Shown here in pieces: positions 1 to 5,533 of a stretch of 5,594 bases of DNA. How positions within the stretch are numbered: position 1 is the stretch's first letter; every line of letters begins with the position of its first letter. The notes beneath the pieces were generated by a model, which saw only the letters and a list, made by a program, of their open reading frames with translations, had not been told where the DNA came from and did no database searches. Position numbers and translations under genes: made by a program. Source of the stretch: an uncultured Lachnospiraceae bacterium (GTDB lineage: Bacteria > Bacillota > Clostridia > Lachnospirales > Lachnospiraceae); NCBI GenBank assembly GCA_946549155.1, contig CAMNQN010000210.1, forward strand, positions 1-5,594, read 5' to 3'.

Positions 1-184
1 TTCCGGCTTCCTTCACCCATTTACAATAAATATTGGCTGTATCCAGGAAGTTCCCGCCTTCTCTCACATAGGCATCCAGAATCTCACACGCCTCTCTTTT
101 TGAAATTTTTTCGCCAAAGGGAGCAGTCCCCAGGCATAGATTACTTACCTTTAAATCCGTGTTATTGATTGTTTTGTATCGCAT
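1..184 (-). CDS. Aldo/keto reductase, N-terminal part (runs off left edge)
   Basis: This is the first 61 codons of an NADP(H)-dependent aldo/keto reductase, a cytosolic TIM-barrel oxidoreductase; the substrate cannot be told. The translation begins MRYKTINNTDLKVSNLCLGT. That matches the family's first strand, where the short conserved LG-T-x-x-F-G segment is seen at residues 18-24. The motif FLDTANIY follows at residues 46-53. D48 and Y53 fit the conserved Asp and Tyr of the family's Asp-Tyr-Lys-His catalytic tetrad; the Lys and His lie outside the window. The ATG is preceded, 6 nt away, by the ribosome binding site AGGAAGAGGG (191-200), which fixes the start. The gene is divergent from the sigma operon and has its own promoter and leader. 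The family call is firm. The subfamily (for example IolS/YhdN-like) is open because about four fifths of the protein is missing. Confidence 0.9.
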   Translation of the reverse strand, partial: MRYKTINNTDLKVSNLCLGTAPFGEKISKREACEILDAYVREGGNFLDTANIYCKWVKEAG

Positions 185-190
185 GGTTTT

Positions 191-200
191 CCCTCTTCCT
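191..200 (-). promoter_or_regulatory. Ribosome binding site of the aldo/keto reductase
   Basis: On the minus strand this reads AGGAAGAGGG, 6 nt upstream of the ATG at 184. It is purine-rich and well placed, and it supports that start over the out-of-frame ATG about 23 nt further upstream. Confidence 0.75.
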
Positions 201-218
201 GTTGCATGATCTGTTTCC

Positions 219-231
219 TGTCTGTCAGACA
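219..231. promoter_or_regulatory. Candidate operator: perfect 6-bp inverted repeat TGTCTG-T-CAGACA
   Basis: The 13-nt sequence TGTCTGTCAGACA has two perfect 6-bp arms around one central base. It lies between the putative -10 box (247-252) and the ribosome binding site of the aldo/keto reductase. If transcription starts near 240, it sits just inside the transcript. That is a classic place for a repressor to block initiation or early elongation. The symmetry and position are seen; a binding protein is inferred, and none is encoded nearby. The RNA hairpin would have only a 1-nt loop, so a DNA site is more likely than an RNA structure. Confidence 0.4.
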
Positions 232-246
232 AATCTGCCGTCTTTT

Positions 247-257
247 ATTCTACCATA
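247..257 (-). promoter_or_regulatory. Extended -10 promoter for the aldo/keto reductase
   Basis: On the minus strand this reads TATGGTAGAAT, an extended -10 (TGn plus TAGAAT) of the kind used by the Gram-positive housekeeping sigma factor. The hexamer at 17-bp spacing (TGGGGA, 270-275) matches the -35 consensus poorly. A better-looking TTGATC (276-281) is 23 bp away, which is too far for a standard promoter. The TGn extension may compensate. It is placed to give a leader of roughly 55 nt before the reductase ATG. Confidence 0.5.
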
Positions 258-300
258 CATTCCCTCGTTTCCCCAGATCAAAAATTTTTTCTTTCTCATC

Positions 301-330
301 TGTAACCTTTCCCCTTTCATTTTCATCTAA
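301..330 (+). promoter_or_regulatory. Candidate ECF-type promoter of the sigma/anti-sigma operon
   Basis: A TGTAAC box (301-306) followed by CTTT resembles the TGAAAC/TGTAAC -35 elements of Gram-positive ECF sigma factors such as SigX, SigV and SigW. Seventeen bases later comes CATCTAA (324-330), one base from the CGTCTAA-like -10 of those promoters. ECF sigma genes commonly autoregulate, so this would be a self-driven promoter with a leader of about 125 nt. The G-to-A change in the otherwise well-kept CGTC core is a real weakness. An alternative housekeeping -10, TAATAT (337-342), lies just downstream but has no convincing -35. Confidence 0.4.
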
Positions 331-359
331 TTGTTGTAATATGAAAACGGCCGTTTCAT
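315..359. repeat. Cluster of four TTTCAT/ATGAAA hexamers
   Basis: TTTCAT occurs at 315-320, again directly adjacent at 321-326, in inverse form (ATGAAA) at 341-346, and again at 354-359. Four exact copies in 45 bp, one pair in tandem and one pair inverted, suggest a multi-site regulator box. The AT-rich background makes single copies cheap, so the arrangement counts for more than the hexamer. The cluster overlaps the proposed ECF -10 and the region just downstream. Confidence 0.35.
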
Positions 360-360
360 A
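340..360. promoter_or_regulatory. 21-bp near-palindrome, candidate operator or leader hairpin
   Basis: The left arm TATGAAA(A)CGG (340-350) is complementary to the right arm CCGTTTCATA (351-360). The only defect is one extra A in the left arm, so removing it would give a perfect 20-bp palindrome. It lies in the divergent intergenic region, immediately downstream of the candidate sigma-operon promoter. It could be a protein-binding site or, in RNA, a loop-poor hairpin. The symmetry with almost no loop favours a DNA operator. No downstream T-run follows, so it is not a terminator. Confidence 0.45.
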
Positions 361-451
361 CCACACATGAATATCTATAGGAAATGTCAAATCAATTTGC
401 CGTTTCCCATAATCTGTCCATGGGCCTGTTCCCGCCAGGGAAAGCCCGGGC

Positions 452-459
452 AGGAAAGG
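452..459 (+). promoter_or_regulatory. Ribosome binding site of the sigma gene
   Basis: AGGAAAGG ends 1 nt before ATG 461 and 13 nt before ATG 473. Counting only AGGA (452-455), spacing to ATG 461 is 5 nt, which favours that start; for ATG 473 the distance is long. The site lies in a GC-rich patch (425-454) that can pair with it. Confidence 0.55.
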
Positions 460-460
460 C

Positions 461-949
461 ATGGGTATTAAAATGAATAAAGAACAATTCACAAAAGAGG
501 TACTAAACGCGGAAAAAAGCCTCTACCACACCGCCAGATCCATTCTGGCAAATGATGAGGACTGTGCGGATGCCATGCAAAATGCGATCTTGCATGCTTA
601 TGAAAAGCTGCATACCCTCCGCAGCGAAGCTTATTTCAAAACATGGCTGACAAGGATACTGATCAATGAATGCTGCCAGATCATCCGATCCAAAAAGCCG
701 ACAGTTTCTTATGAGGATTACTTTGAGGCACATACACATATGGAAGCTGAAAGCAGCTCCGAAATATTCAGTGCCGTGATGGAACTGGAAAAAAATTACC
801 GGATTCCCTTCGTCCTGTTTTATGTGGAAGGGTTCTCCGTCAAAGAAATCAGCCAAATGCTGGATATAACCCAAAGCACCGTCAAAACCCGGCTTTACCG
901 GGGAAGAAATCTCGTGAGAAAAAGCCTGACAGAAGGGAGAAGCGCATGA
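461..949 (+). CDS. ECF-type RNA polymerase sigma factor (sigma-70 family)
   Basis: A 162-residue cytosolic transcription factor that redirects RNA polymerase to a specific regulon. Region 2 spans about residues 12-78. Its core (DEDCADAMQNAILHAYEKL, then YFKTWLTRILINECC) binds core polymerase and the -10 element. Region 4 spans about 102-157, with the helix-turn-helix FSVKEISQMLDITQSTVKTR recognising the -35. There is no region 1 or 3, and the length is normal for an ECF factor of the SigV/SigX type. Two starts compete. ATG 461 has AGGA 5 nt upstream. ATG 473 (protein beginning MNKEQF) fits the usual family N-terminus better, but its ribosome binding site is distant. The stop overlaps the anti-sigma start as ATGA (946-949), implying translational coupling and a matched pair. 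The family call is very secure; the regulon is unknown. Confidence 0.96.
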   Translation: MGIKMNKEQFTKEVLNAEKSLYHTARSILANDEDCADAMQNAILHAYEKLHTLRSEAYFKTWLTRILINECCQIIRSKKPTVSYEDYFEAHTHMEAESSSEIFSAVMELEKNYRIPFVLFYVEGFSVKEISQMLDITQSTVKTRLYRGRNLVRKSLTEGRSA

Positions 950-1980
950 AAAACAGACAATGGAACCGTGAATTCCCTGAGGTACCGGATAGCGTGCATC
1001 AGACAGTATTAGATACCCTCGCCGGTCTGGAAAACAAACGAATGAAAGGAGCCAAAATGAAAAGACTTAAAACGCGTACTATGATTATATTAGCAGCAGC
1101 ACTTGTTATCGTCTTAGGTACCACCGTGGCAGCAGCAGAGCTGTTTCGCTGGAATGAAAGGGCTACGGAAATCTTTGAGGCAGAGCCTGAACTGCAGAAC
1201 AAACTGACTACGGAAGAAATTGCCCGGGAAGAAAATCAGTCCATCACTGACAATGGCCTGACGATCACCGCCGTTCAGACCATCCAGGATTCCAATTGCT
1301 TCTATGCGCTGTTTGAGGTGGCAGCAGAAGACAGCAGTATCGTAATTGATGAAAACTGCGGCATGGATTATCTGCTGGATTTCCAGGGGGCAGAAGACCC
1401 ATTCTGCGCCATGGGATGGGGGTTTGTGGATCATACCCGTCAGGAAGCGGGAAGCAGCAGATATTTCGAAATTTTTGGAACCAAGATGGAAGAAAGCAAC
1501 GCTGATCTGCATATGGGTATTAATTTCACTACACTTACAGGCCCCGGTGAAAAAGCCATGGATGGAGCGCCGCTGATTGAAGGAAACTGGGACTTCGACC
1601 TGACAATCCACCCGGCCGCTTCCACCCATATCGAACTGAACAGGGAATACCAGATTGCAGGCAGCCAGATCCGCGTGGAATCCGTAGATCTTTCCCCTCT
1701 TACCGGAAAGATCACCTGCAACGGTGAGGATATCAAAGCCTTCACGGAAAAGGAAGGTATTAATCTTGATCAGTTGGACGAGCTGACTGCCACTTACATC
1801 ACAGGCGTAAAGTATCAGGACGGCACTGTGATCGAGCAAAATGGCTTTGCCATGCTCTGGGAAAGCTATCCCGAAGGAGGAAGCTACGAAAAAGCGGTTC
1901 GCTTCAGCCAGGTGATCGAACCCGAGAAGGTCAGCGCGCTGCTTCTGGGAAATGATAAGGATGAAATTGCCCTGCAATAA
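946..1980 (+). CDS. Membrane anti-sigma factor, DUF4179-like
   Basis: A 344-residue single-pass membrane protein that most likely sequesters the sigma factor encoded just upstream until an envelope signal arrives. Residues 1-37 form a short cytosolic segment (WNREFPEVPDSVHQTVLDTL), the expected sigma-binding part. A basic stretch (KRMKGAKMKRLKTR, 31-44) precedes one transmembrane helix at about 46-64. The remaining 280 residues should be extracytoplasmic. They start with the WNERATEIF/LTTEEIAREEN section and the 'ITDNGLTITAVQTIQDSNCFYALFEV' type of segment typical of DUF4179 proteins. The orientation follows the positive-inside rule. It overlaps the sigma gene by 4 nt (ATGA). No zinc-binding HxxxCxxC motif is present, so it is not a ZAS-type anti-sigma. 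The anti-sigma role is inferred from position and architecture; the signal is unknown. A second, well-placed internal start exists at codon 38. Confidence 0.87.
   Translation: MKNRQWNREFPEVPDSVHQTVLDTLAGLENKRMKGAKMKRLKTRTMIILAAALVIVLGTTVAAAELFRWNERATEIFEAEPELQNKLTTEEIAREENQSITDNGLTITAVQTIQDSNCFYALFEVAAEDSSIVIDENCGMDYLLDFQGAEDPFCAMGWGFVDHTRQEAGSSRYFEIFGTKMEESNADLHMGINFTTLTGPGEKAMDGAPLIEGNWDFDLTIHPAASTHIELNREYQIAGSQIRVESVDLSPLTGKITCNGEDIKAFTEKEGINLDQLDELTATYITGVKYQDGTVIEQNGFAMLWESYPEGGSYEKAVRFSQVIEPEKVSALLLGNDKDEIALQ
1045..1059 (+). promoter_or_regulatory. Internal ribosome binding site and in-frame ATG within the anti-sigma gene
   Basis: AAAGGAG (1045-1051) is followed 5 nt later by ATG (1057-1059), which is codon 38 of the anti-sigma frame. 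This looks better than the signal for the gene's own start at 946, which relies on the overlap. Initiation here would give a 307-residue protein beginning MKRLKTRTMI, with the transmembrane helix and outer domain but without the proposed sigma-binding segment. The site is seen; its use is inferred. Confidence 0.45.
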
Positions 1981-2021
1981 ACAACGGATGCTGCTCCCGG
2001 CCAGTCATCCTTATGTTAACA

Positions 2022-2062
2022 AAAACAGCGGACAGTATGCCTCACAGCCTGTCCGCTGTTTT
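2022..2062. terminator. Strong stem-loop between convergent operons, probable bidirectional terminator
   Basis: A perfect 14-bp stem pairs 2022-2035 with 2049-2062. The core is ACAGCGGACAG against CTGTCCGCTGT, the loop is 13 nt, and A:T pairs sit at the base. On the plus strand the stem ends in TTTT, followed by AATCCCGTTTTATTT. On the minus strand it is followed by TTTTTGTTAAC. It lies 41 nt after the anti-sigma stop and 9 nt after the permease stop, exactly where two converging transcripts must end. The minus-strand T-run is the better one. Confidence 0.85.
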
Positions 2063-2071
2063 AATCCCGTT

Positions 2072-3664
2072 TTATTTATCATGCATTTGTAACACCAGCG
2101 TCGCGCTCGCCAGCACCCCGACTGTCACCGCATACACGATTCCCGCCAAAGTCCCCGGCACGGCAAGTAACACGATCACCGGCAGGGCTCCCGAGAGCAT
2201 CCCCGTCAGCACCATCAGAAACACGGATGTGCTCTGTTTCACCGCTCTTGTTTCGTTTTCCCAGTCAAAGACCGGAAACCTTCTGTTAATCGAAAGACCA
2301 ACTCTTGCGCTGAAAATAATATAAGCCGCCGGAACCGCCAGAAGACTCACTGTCCCTCCCATATCCGGTTTCAGCGTAAAAAGCAGCGCCAGCTCCGATA
2401 CCAGATAAAAGGGAAGCACCACCAGCAGATTTGCCAGCATCTTGCTGCCCGTCAAAATTCTCTCCGGCACCGGAAAGGTCTGCATCATCCACCACTGCTT
2501 TCCCTCCATGGAAATGGAGCAGGCAGTCAGCGGCATCATGGCCGGCATCATTCCCAGCAAAACCGGAAGCGCCCTCTCCGCCACGCCTTCCACCCCCAAA
2601 AAGCCATCCACCGCTTCTTTTCCCACGACGCCTATCGCAACAGCCAGAAACACCATCATCAGTTCTCCAACCAGCGTATTGGTCACATATACCACAGAAG
2701 AAAAGTAGCGCCGCAGCTCCCTCTCCGTCATGGCTCTTAAGGGAGACTTCACTTCCATTGCCTTTGAGGAATAACCTGTATGGCTTCTGCTTCCGCTTTC
2801 ACTTAACAGACTGCAGATTTTTCTGTAAAAATGACTGAGTATCTCCAGGAAAACCGCAAAAACTGCCAGCGGCACCGCCCCAAAGAGCAAAAGCAGCAAA
2901 AACTTTCCCTCTGTCATTGCTTCCGACAGCCACAGAGCCGGCGGGTAAATTCCCTGTATGCCCGCTCTCAGCGCCGGCATAAGCTGCTGCAGCTTTTCCT
3001 CCAAATCCCTTTCATCCATCCGGGACATTCCATTGGATAATCCAAAGCTCCCCGTAAGTATCACACACACCAGAAGCATGGTGAGCAGAATCATCACCAG
3101 ATTTTTCCCGGAACGGGTTTTCCACCTGCTGCCAATTCCAGTAATCAATGCCCCCACTACAGAAGCCGCCGTCAATGGAAGAAACGGAAGAAACAGGCTT
3201 CCTGCCAGCCCATAAAGATAAAATGTGATTCCCGGCTTTTCCATCAGGCCGTATACTGCCATTCCCGGAAGCATCACCAGCATCCCCATAAACAGATTTG
3301 TCAGATACATGGAAAGAAACCGGCTGACAATGATGGCGCGAACCTCCACCGGAAGGGTAATCTGCGTTTCAAAGGCTCTGTTGTCAAACAGCACAGGCCC
3401 CGCCTTGATCATGGTAAAGAAAAAAACAATTACCGACACGCACACAGCCAAAAGTGCCGGAGCCAGTTCCCCTGCCCCCATAAAAATGAGGCCGCTGCAG
3501 GTAGCACATACATAGGAAACCAGCATGAAAAGCAGCATGAACCACAAAACTCCCATCAGAAGGTAACGGGACTTTTTCTTTTTATCCTTTGTGAATCGAA
3601 ACTCGTTGAACCCAAAAAGATTACACAGGGAAATCTCAGTGAGCAGTCTGATCTGTCTTCCCAT
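2072..3664 (-). CDS. ABC exporter permease, about 12 membrane spans
   Basis: A 530-residue integral membrane protein forming the channel half of an ABC-2-like exporter with the ATPase encoded just upstream; the substrate is unknown. Hydrophobic spans lie roughly at 34-54, 58-88, 112-140, 147-175, 188-209, 254-276, 330-348, 365-384, 408-430, 437-457, 478-501 and 504-526. Cytosolic loops include a basic KDKKKK patch (26-31) and a charged segment (211-227). The two halves look duplicated in layout. Motifs FETQITLPVEVRAIIVSRFL (98-117), SMEGKQWWMMQTFPVPERIL (385-404) and FPVFDWENETRAVKQS (463-478) resemble those kept in Clostridia putative ABC exporter proteins. The start ATG at 3664 is chosen because GGAGGTG precedes it at good spacing. 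A longer reading to 3721 would overlap the ATPase gene too far. It overlaps the ATPase gene by 29 nt and ends the operon. Confidence 0.93.
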   Translation of the reverse strand: MGRQIRLLTEISLCNLFGFNEFRFTKDKKKKSRYLLMGVLWFMLLFMLVSYVCATCSGLIFMGAGELAPALLAVCVSVIVFFFTMIKAGPVLFDNRAFETQITLPVEVRAIIVSRFLSMYLTNLFMGMLVMLPGMAVYGLMEKPGITFYLYGLAGSLFLPFLPLTAASVVGALITGIGSRWKTRSGKNLVMILLTMLLVCVILTGSFGLSNGMSRMDERDLEEKLQQLMPALRAGIQGIYPPALWLSEAMTEGKFLLLLLFGAVPLAVFAVFLEILSHFYRKICSLLSESGSRSHTGYSSKAMEVKSPLRAMTERELRRYFSSVVYVTNTLVGELMMVFLAVAIGVVGKEAVDGFLGVEGVAERALPVLLGMMPAMMPLTACSISMEGKQWWMMQTFPVPERILTGSKMLANLLVVLPFYLVSELALLFTLKPDMGGTVSLLAVPAAYIIFSARVGLSINRRFPVFDWENETRAVKQSTSVFLMVLTGMLSGALPVIVLLAVPGTLAGIVYAVTVGVLASATLVLQMHDK

Positions 3665-4370
3665 GACCTGCCACCTCCATAAATACCTCTTCCAGAGATT
3701 TATCTCCTGTGAGTTCTGCAACCTCGCCTTCCGCCACCAAATGTCCTTCTGAAATCACTGCAATGCGGTTGCAGAGCTTTTCCGCCACCTCCAGCACATG
3801 GGTAGAAAAATAGATGGCATTCCCCCGCTCACAAAAAGTGTGCATCTTATTTTTGAGGATCAACGATGCCTCCGGGTCAAGTCCTACAAAGGGCTCATCC
3901 AGAATCAGCAGCCTGGGCTCATGTATCAGCGCTCCGATGATCGCCAGCTTTTGCTTCATCCCATGGGAATAGGTGGAGATTAAATCCCCAAGCGCCTGAT
4001 ACAGCCCGAAATCGTCCGCTTCCCTTTTTATCCGCAGTTCCCTCTCCTTCCCCGAAACCTGATAAATGTCAGCCACAAAGTTCAGATACTGGATTCCGGT
4101 AAGATACTCGTAAAGCTCCGGATTATCCGGGATGTATGCCATCACCTTTTTGCAGGCAGGAGAATCCTTCTTTACATTCTTTCCATCCACCCATATCTCT
4201 CCCTGCTCAAAATCGCAGATTCCCACTATACATTTGATTGTGGTGGTTTTGCCGGCTCCGTTATGGCCGATAAACCCATAAATATCTCCCGCTTTCACAT
4301 TCAGGGAGAGCCTCTCCACCGCCGTCTTTGCCCCTCCGTAAATTTTTGTCAGATTCCTGATTTCCAGCAT
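3636..4370 (-). CDS. ABC transporter ATP-binding protein
   Basis: A 244-residue cytosolic ATPase that powers the adjacent permease. All nucleotide-binding elements are present: Walker A GHNGAGKTT (35-43), signature YSHGMKQ (134-140, the SHGMKQ form of LSGGQ), Walker B LLILDEP (154-160, catalytic E159), D-loop GLDP (163-166), and switch histidine in STHVLE (H191). The usual Q-loop glutamine is replaced by D82 within AYIPDNPELYEYLTG. That pattern is common in exporters of the DrrA/antibiotic-resistance-like branch, so activity is probably intact. The length is normal for a lone ATPase domain, so a homodimer would pair with the permease. The start is fixed by AGGAGG 4 nt upstream of ATG 4370. 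It overlaps the upstream regulator-like gene by 22 nt and the permease by 29 nt, indicating translational coupling. Exporter direction is inferred from the ATPase type and the absence of a binding protein. Confidence 0.97.
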   Translation of the reverse strand: MLEIRNLTKIYGGAKTAVERLSLNVKAGDIYGFIGHNGAGKTTTIKCIVGICDFEQGEIWVDGKNVKKDSPACKKVMAYIPDNPELYEYLTGIQYLNFVADIYQVSGKERELRIKREADDFGLYQALGDLISTYSHGMKQKLAIIGALIHEPRLLILDEPFVGLDPEASLILKNKMHTFCERGNAIYFSTHVLEVAEKLCNRIAVISEGHLVAEGEVAELTGDKSLEEVFMEVAGHGKTDQTAH

Positions 4371-5533
4371 ATTTCCTCCTGTTTCGTCACATTACAGTCC
4401 GCATCGCATTTCTCCGCCAGTCTCCTAAGCCGCTTCTGATCTTTTAATATGGAAAATACCGGATTATGGAATCCCATCAGAATACTTTCCCTGACACTCC
4501 CGCTGCTTCGGACTGCTGTTGTTCCCAGCTCCATCTCCTCAAACCAGTCATCAAGACTGCTAAAAAAGGAATCCCCATGCAGCCTGATTCCATCCGCAAA
4601 AAGCTGCCTGCAGGCCGCTGCATATTGCTCCAGATGCCGGAATATTTCTTCCTCCATCTGGTTTTCTGTAACCGTGCGCGGCTGTGCTTCTGCCTCTCTG
4701 CCTGAGCCTTTCCCTGTTTCCCGGTTCGTTTTCCTGTATGCTGCCCTGTGTGCTTCCTTATCTGCCCGGCACTCCGCCAGCCTTCCGGCCAGATACACCG
4801 CCGCCTGGTATTCATATTTCCCGGCGGCATTGGGATTCAGTTTCCGTATTTCAAAAGACGCCAGAATTTTGTCCATTCGCTTCAAAAGCTCATGTCCACA
4901 GGCCATCTCCTCTTCTACAGCTATTTTCCTTTCCGAAACTGCCTTTTTTCCACTGATATCCAGCAGGAGAACCGCATAATCGATCAGCTTCATAAGGCTC
5001 TGGTACATCCCAATCTGCGCCGCATACTCTGCCTTTTCCAAATTTCCGGCCATCAAATACGCCATCGTGAGGAGCTCCCCCGTATTTTCCATGTAATCTG
5101 CTCTCAGGGCCTCCTCTCCGACTTCTTCAATCACCAGATCCGCTCTGCCCTGCATCAGATTCAGCACTCCTTTTAAACCGACTGCGCTTTTACAGATTCC
5201 CACCTCCTGGCAGTCCGCAAGAATATGACTGCACAGCTCAAGCGCCATTTTCACTGCGGAATTTCTGTTCTGCTCCGTATCTGCCGCCTCCACATGATTT
5301 AAAAGCAACACTACCATCTGAAGCAAAAAGGGATAACAGGAATAGTATTTCCGTATCATACCCTCACATTCCTCCAAAACCTCCCCAAAAGCCCTGTCTC
5401 CAAAGGCTTTTGCCAGTCTCTGATAATGAAAGCGGATCTGCTCCCGCCCAAGCATGGGCACATAGTCAATCAATTCATCCACCGAGACCTCAAAATAGGA
5501 AGCCAGAAGCGGCAGCATCTGAATATCGGGCAT
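4349..5533 (-). CDS. XRE-family regulator-like protein lacking its DNA-binding domain
   Basis: A 394-residue soluble protein. Its first residues, MPDIQMLPLLASYFEVSVDELIDY, match the C-terminal end of an XRE/Cro-type helix-turn-helix, where SKWETG-x-x-PDI-x-LLP-x-LA-x-Y-F normally continues from the recognition helix. What follows (residues about 28-390) is a mostly helical, TPR-like sensor region. It includes a YYSCYPFLLQ segment (63-72), a charged low-complexity stretch (255-296, many K/R/E), and a C-terminal LHGDSFFSSLDDWFEEMELG section (318-337). Full-length relatives in Clostridia carry about 60 more residues of helix-turn-helix in front. Here an in-frame TAA stands 24 nt before the ATG, and the only upstream purine run (AAGGGA, 5547-5552) is 13 nt away, a poor start. 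The gene overlaps the ATPase gene by 22 nt and leads the exporter operon. It may be a decayed regulator, or a DNA-binding-free remnant still translated to couple the ATPase. That it binds DNA as encoded is unlikely. Confidence 0.72.
   Translation of the reverse strand: MPDIQMLPLLASYFEVSVDELIDYVPMLGREQIRFHYQRLAKAFGDRAFGEVLEECEGMIRKYYSCYPFLLQMVVLLLNHVEAADTEQNRNSAVKMALELCSHILADCQEVGICKSAVGLKGVLNLMQGRADLVIEEVGEEALRADYMENTGELLTMAYLMAGNLEKAEYAAQIGMYQSLMKLIDYAVLLLDISGKKAVSERKIAVEEEMACGHELLKRMDKILASFEIRKLNPNAAGKYEYQAAVYLAGRLAECRADKEAHRAAYRKTNRETGKGSGREAEAQPRTVTENQMEEEIFRHLEQYAAACRQLFADGIRLHGDSFFSSLDDWFEEMELGTTAVRSSGSVRESILMGFHNPVFSILKDQKRLRRLAEKCDADCNVTKQEEICWKSGI
4375..4380 (-). promoter_or_regulatory. 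Ribosome binding site of the ATPase gene, inside the upstream gene
   Basis: On the minus strand AGGAGG stands 4 nt before ATG 4370. It lies within the last codons of the regulator-like gene (encoding part of KQEEI), so the ATPase is probably translated by coupling and by its own strong site. Confidence 0.85.

Noticed and set aside
274..302. CAGAT...ATCTG repeat flanking AAAAATTTTTT
   Set aside because: Five-base arms with an A/T-rich centre are expected by chance in this AT-rich stretch. It is not next to any gene end, so a terminator role does not fit.
250..492. An 80-codon minus-strand frame across the divergent intergenic region and the sigma start
   Set aside because: It overlaps the sigma gene's first codons and the promoter elements of both divergent genes, has no recognisable domain, and its composition is not gene-like.
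1114..1977. A long (287-codon) minus-strand frame antisense to the anti-sigma gene
   Set aside because: It is a shadow of the real gene. The plus-strand product has a coherent transmembrane plus outer-domain layout and is coupled to the sigma gene; the antisense product shows no domain.
3665..3721. Longer permease start at 3721 (19 extra codons)
   Set aside because: It would deepen the overlap with the ATPase gene to 86 nt. The GGAGGTG before ATG 3664 and the usual family N-terminus both favour the shorter form.
4122..4130. Q-loop Gln replaced by Asp in the ATPase (AYIPDNPELYE)
   Set aside because: Exporters of this branch often have E or D here (LPEEPGLYE-like); all other catalytic elements are intact, so it is a family trait rather than a defect.
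4449..4979. A 176-codon plus-strand frame antisense to the regulator-like gene
   Set aside because: Ser/Arg/Pro-rich shadow of a real coding strand, with no ribosome binding site and no family resemblance.
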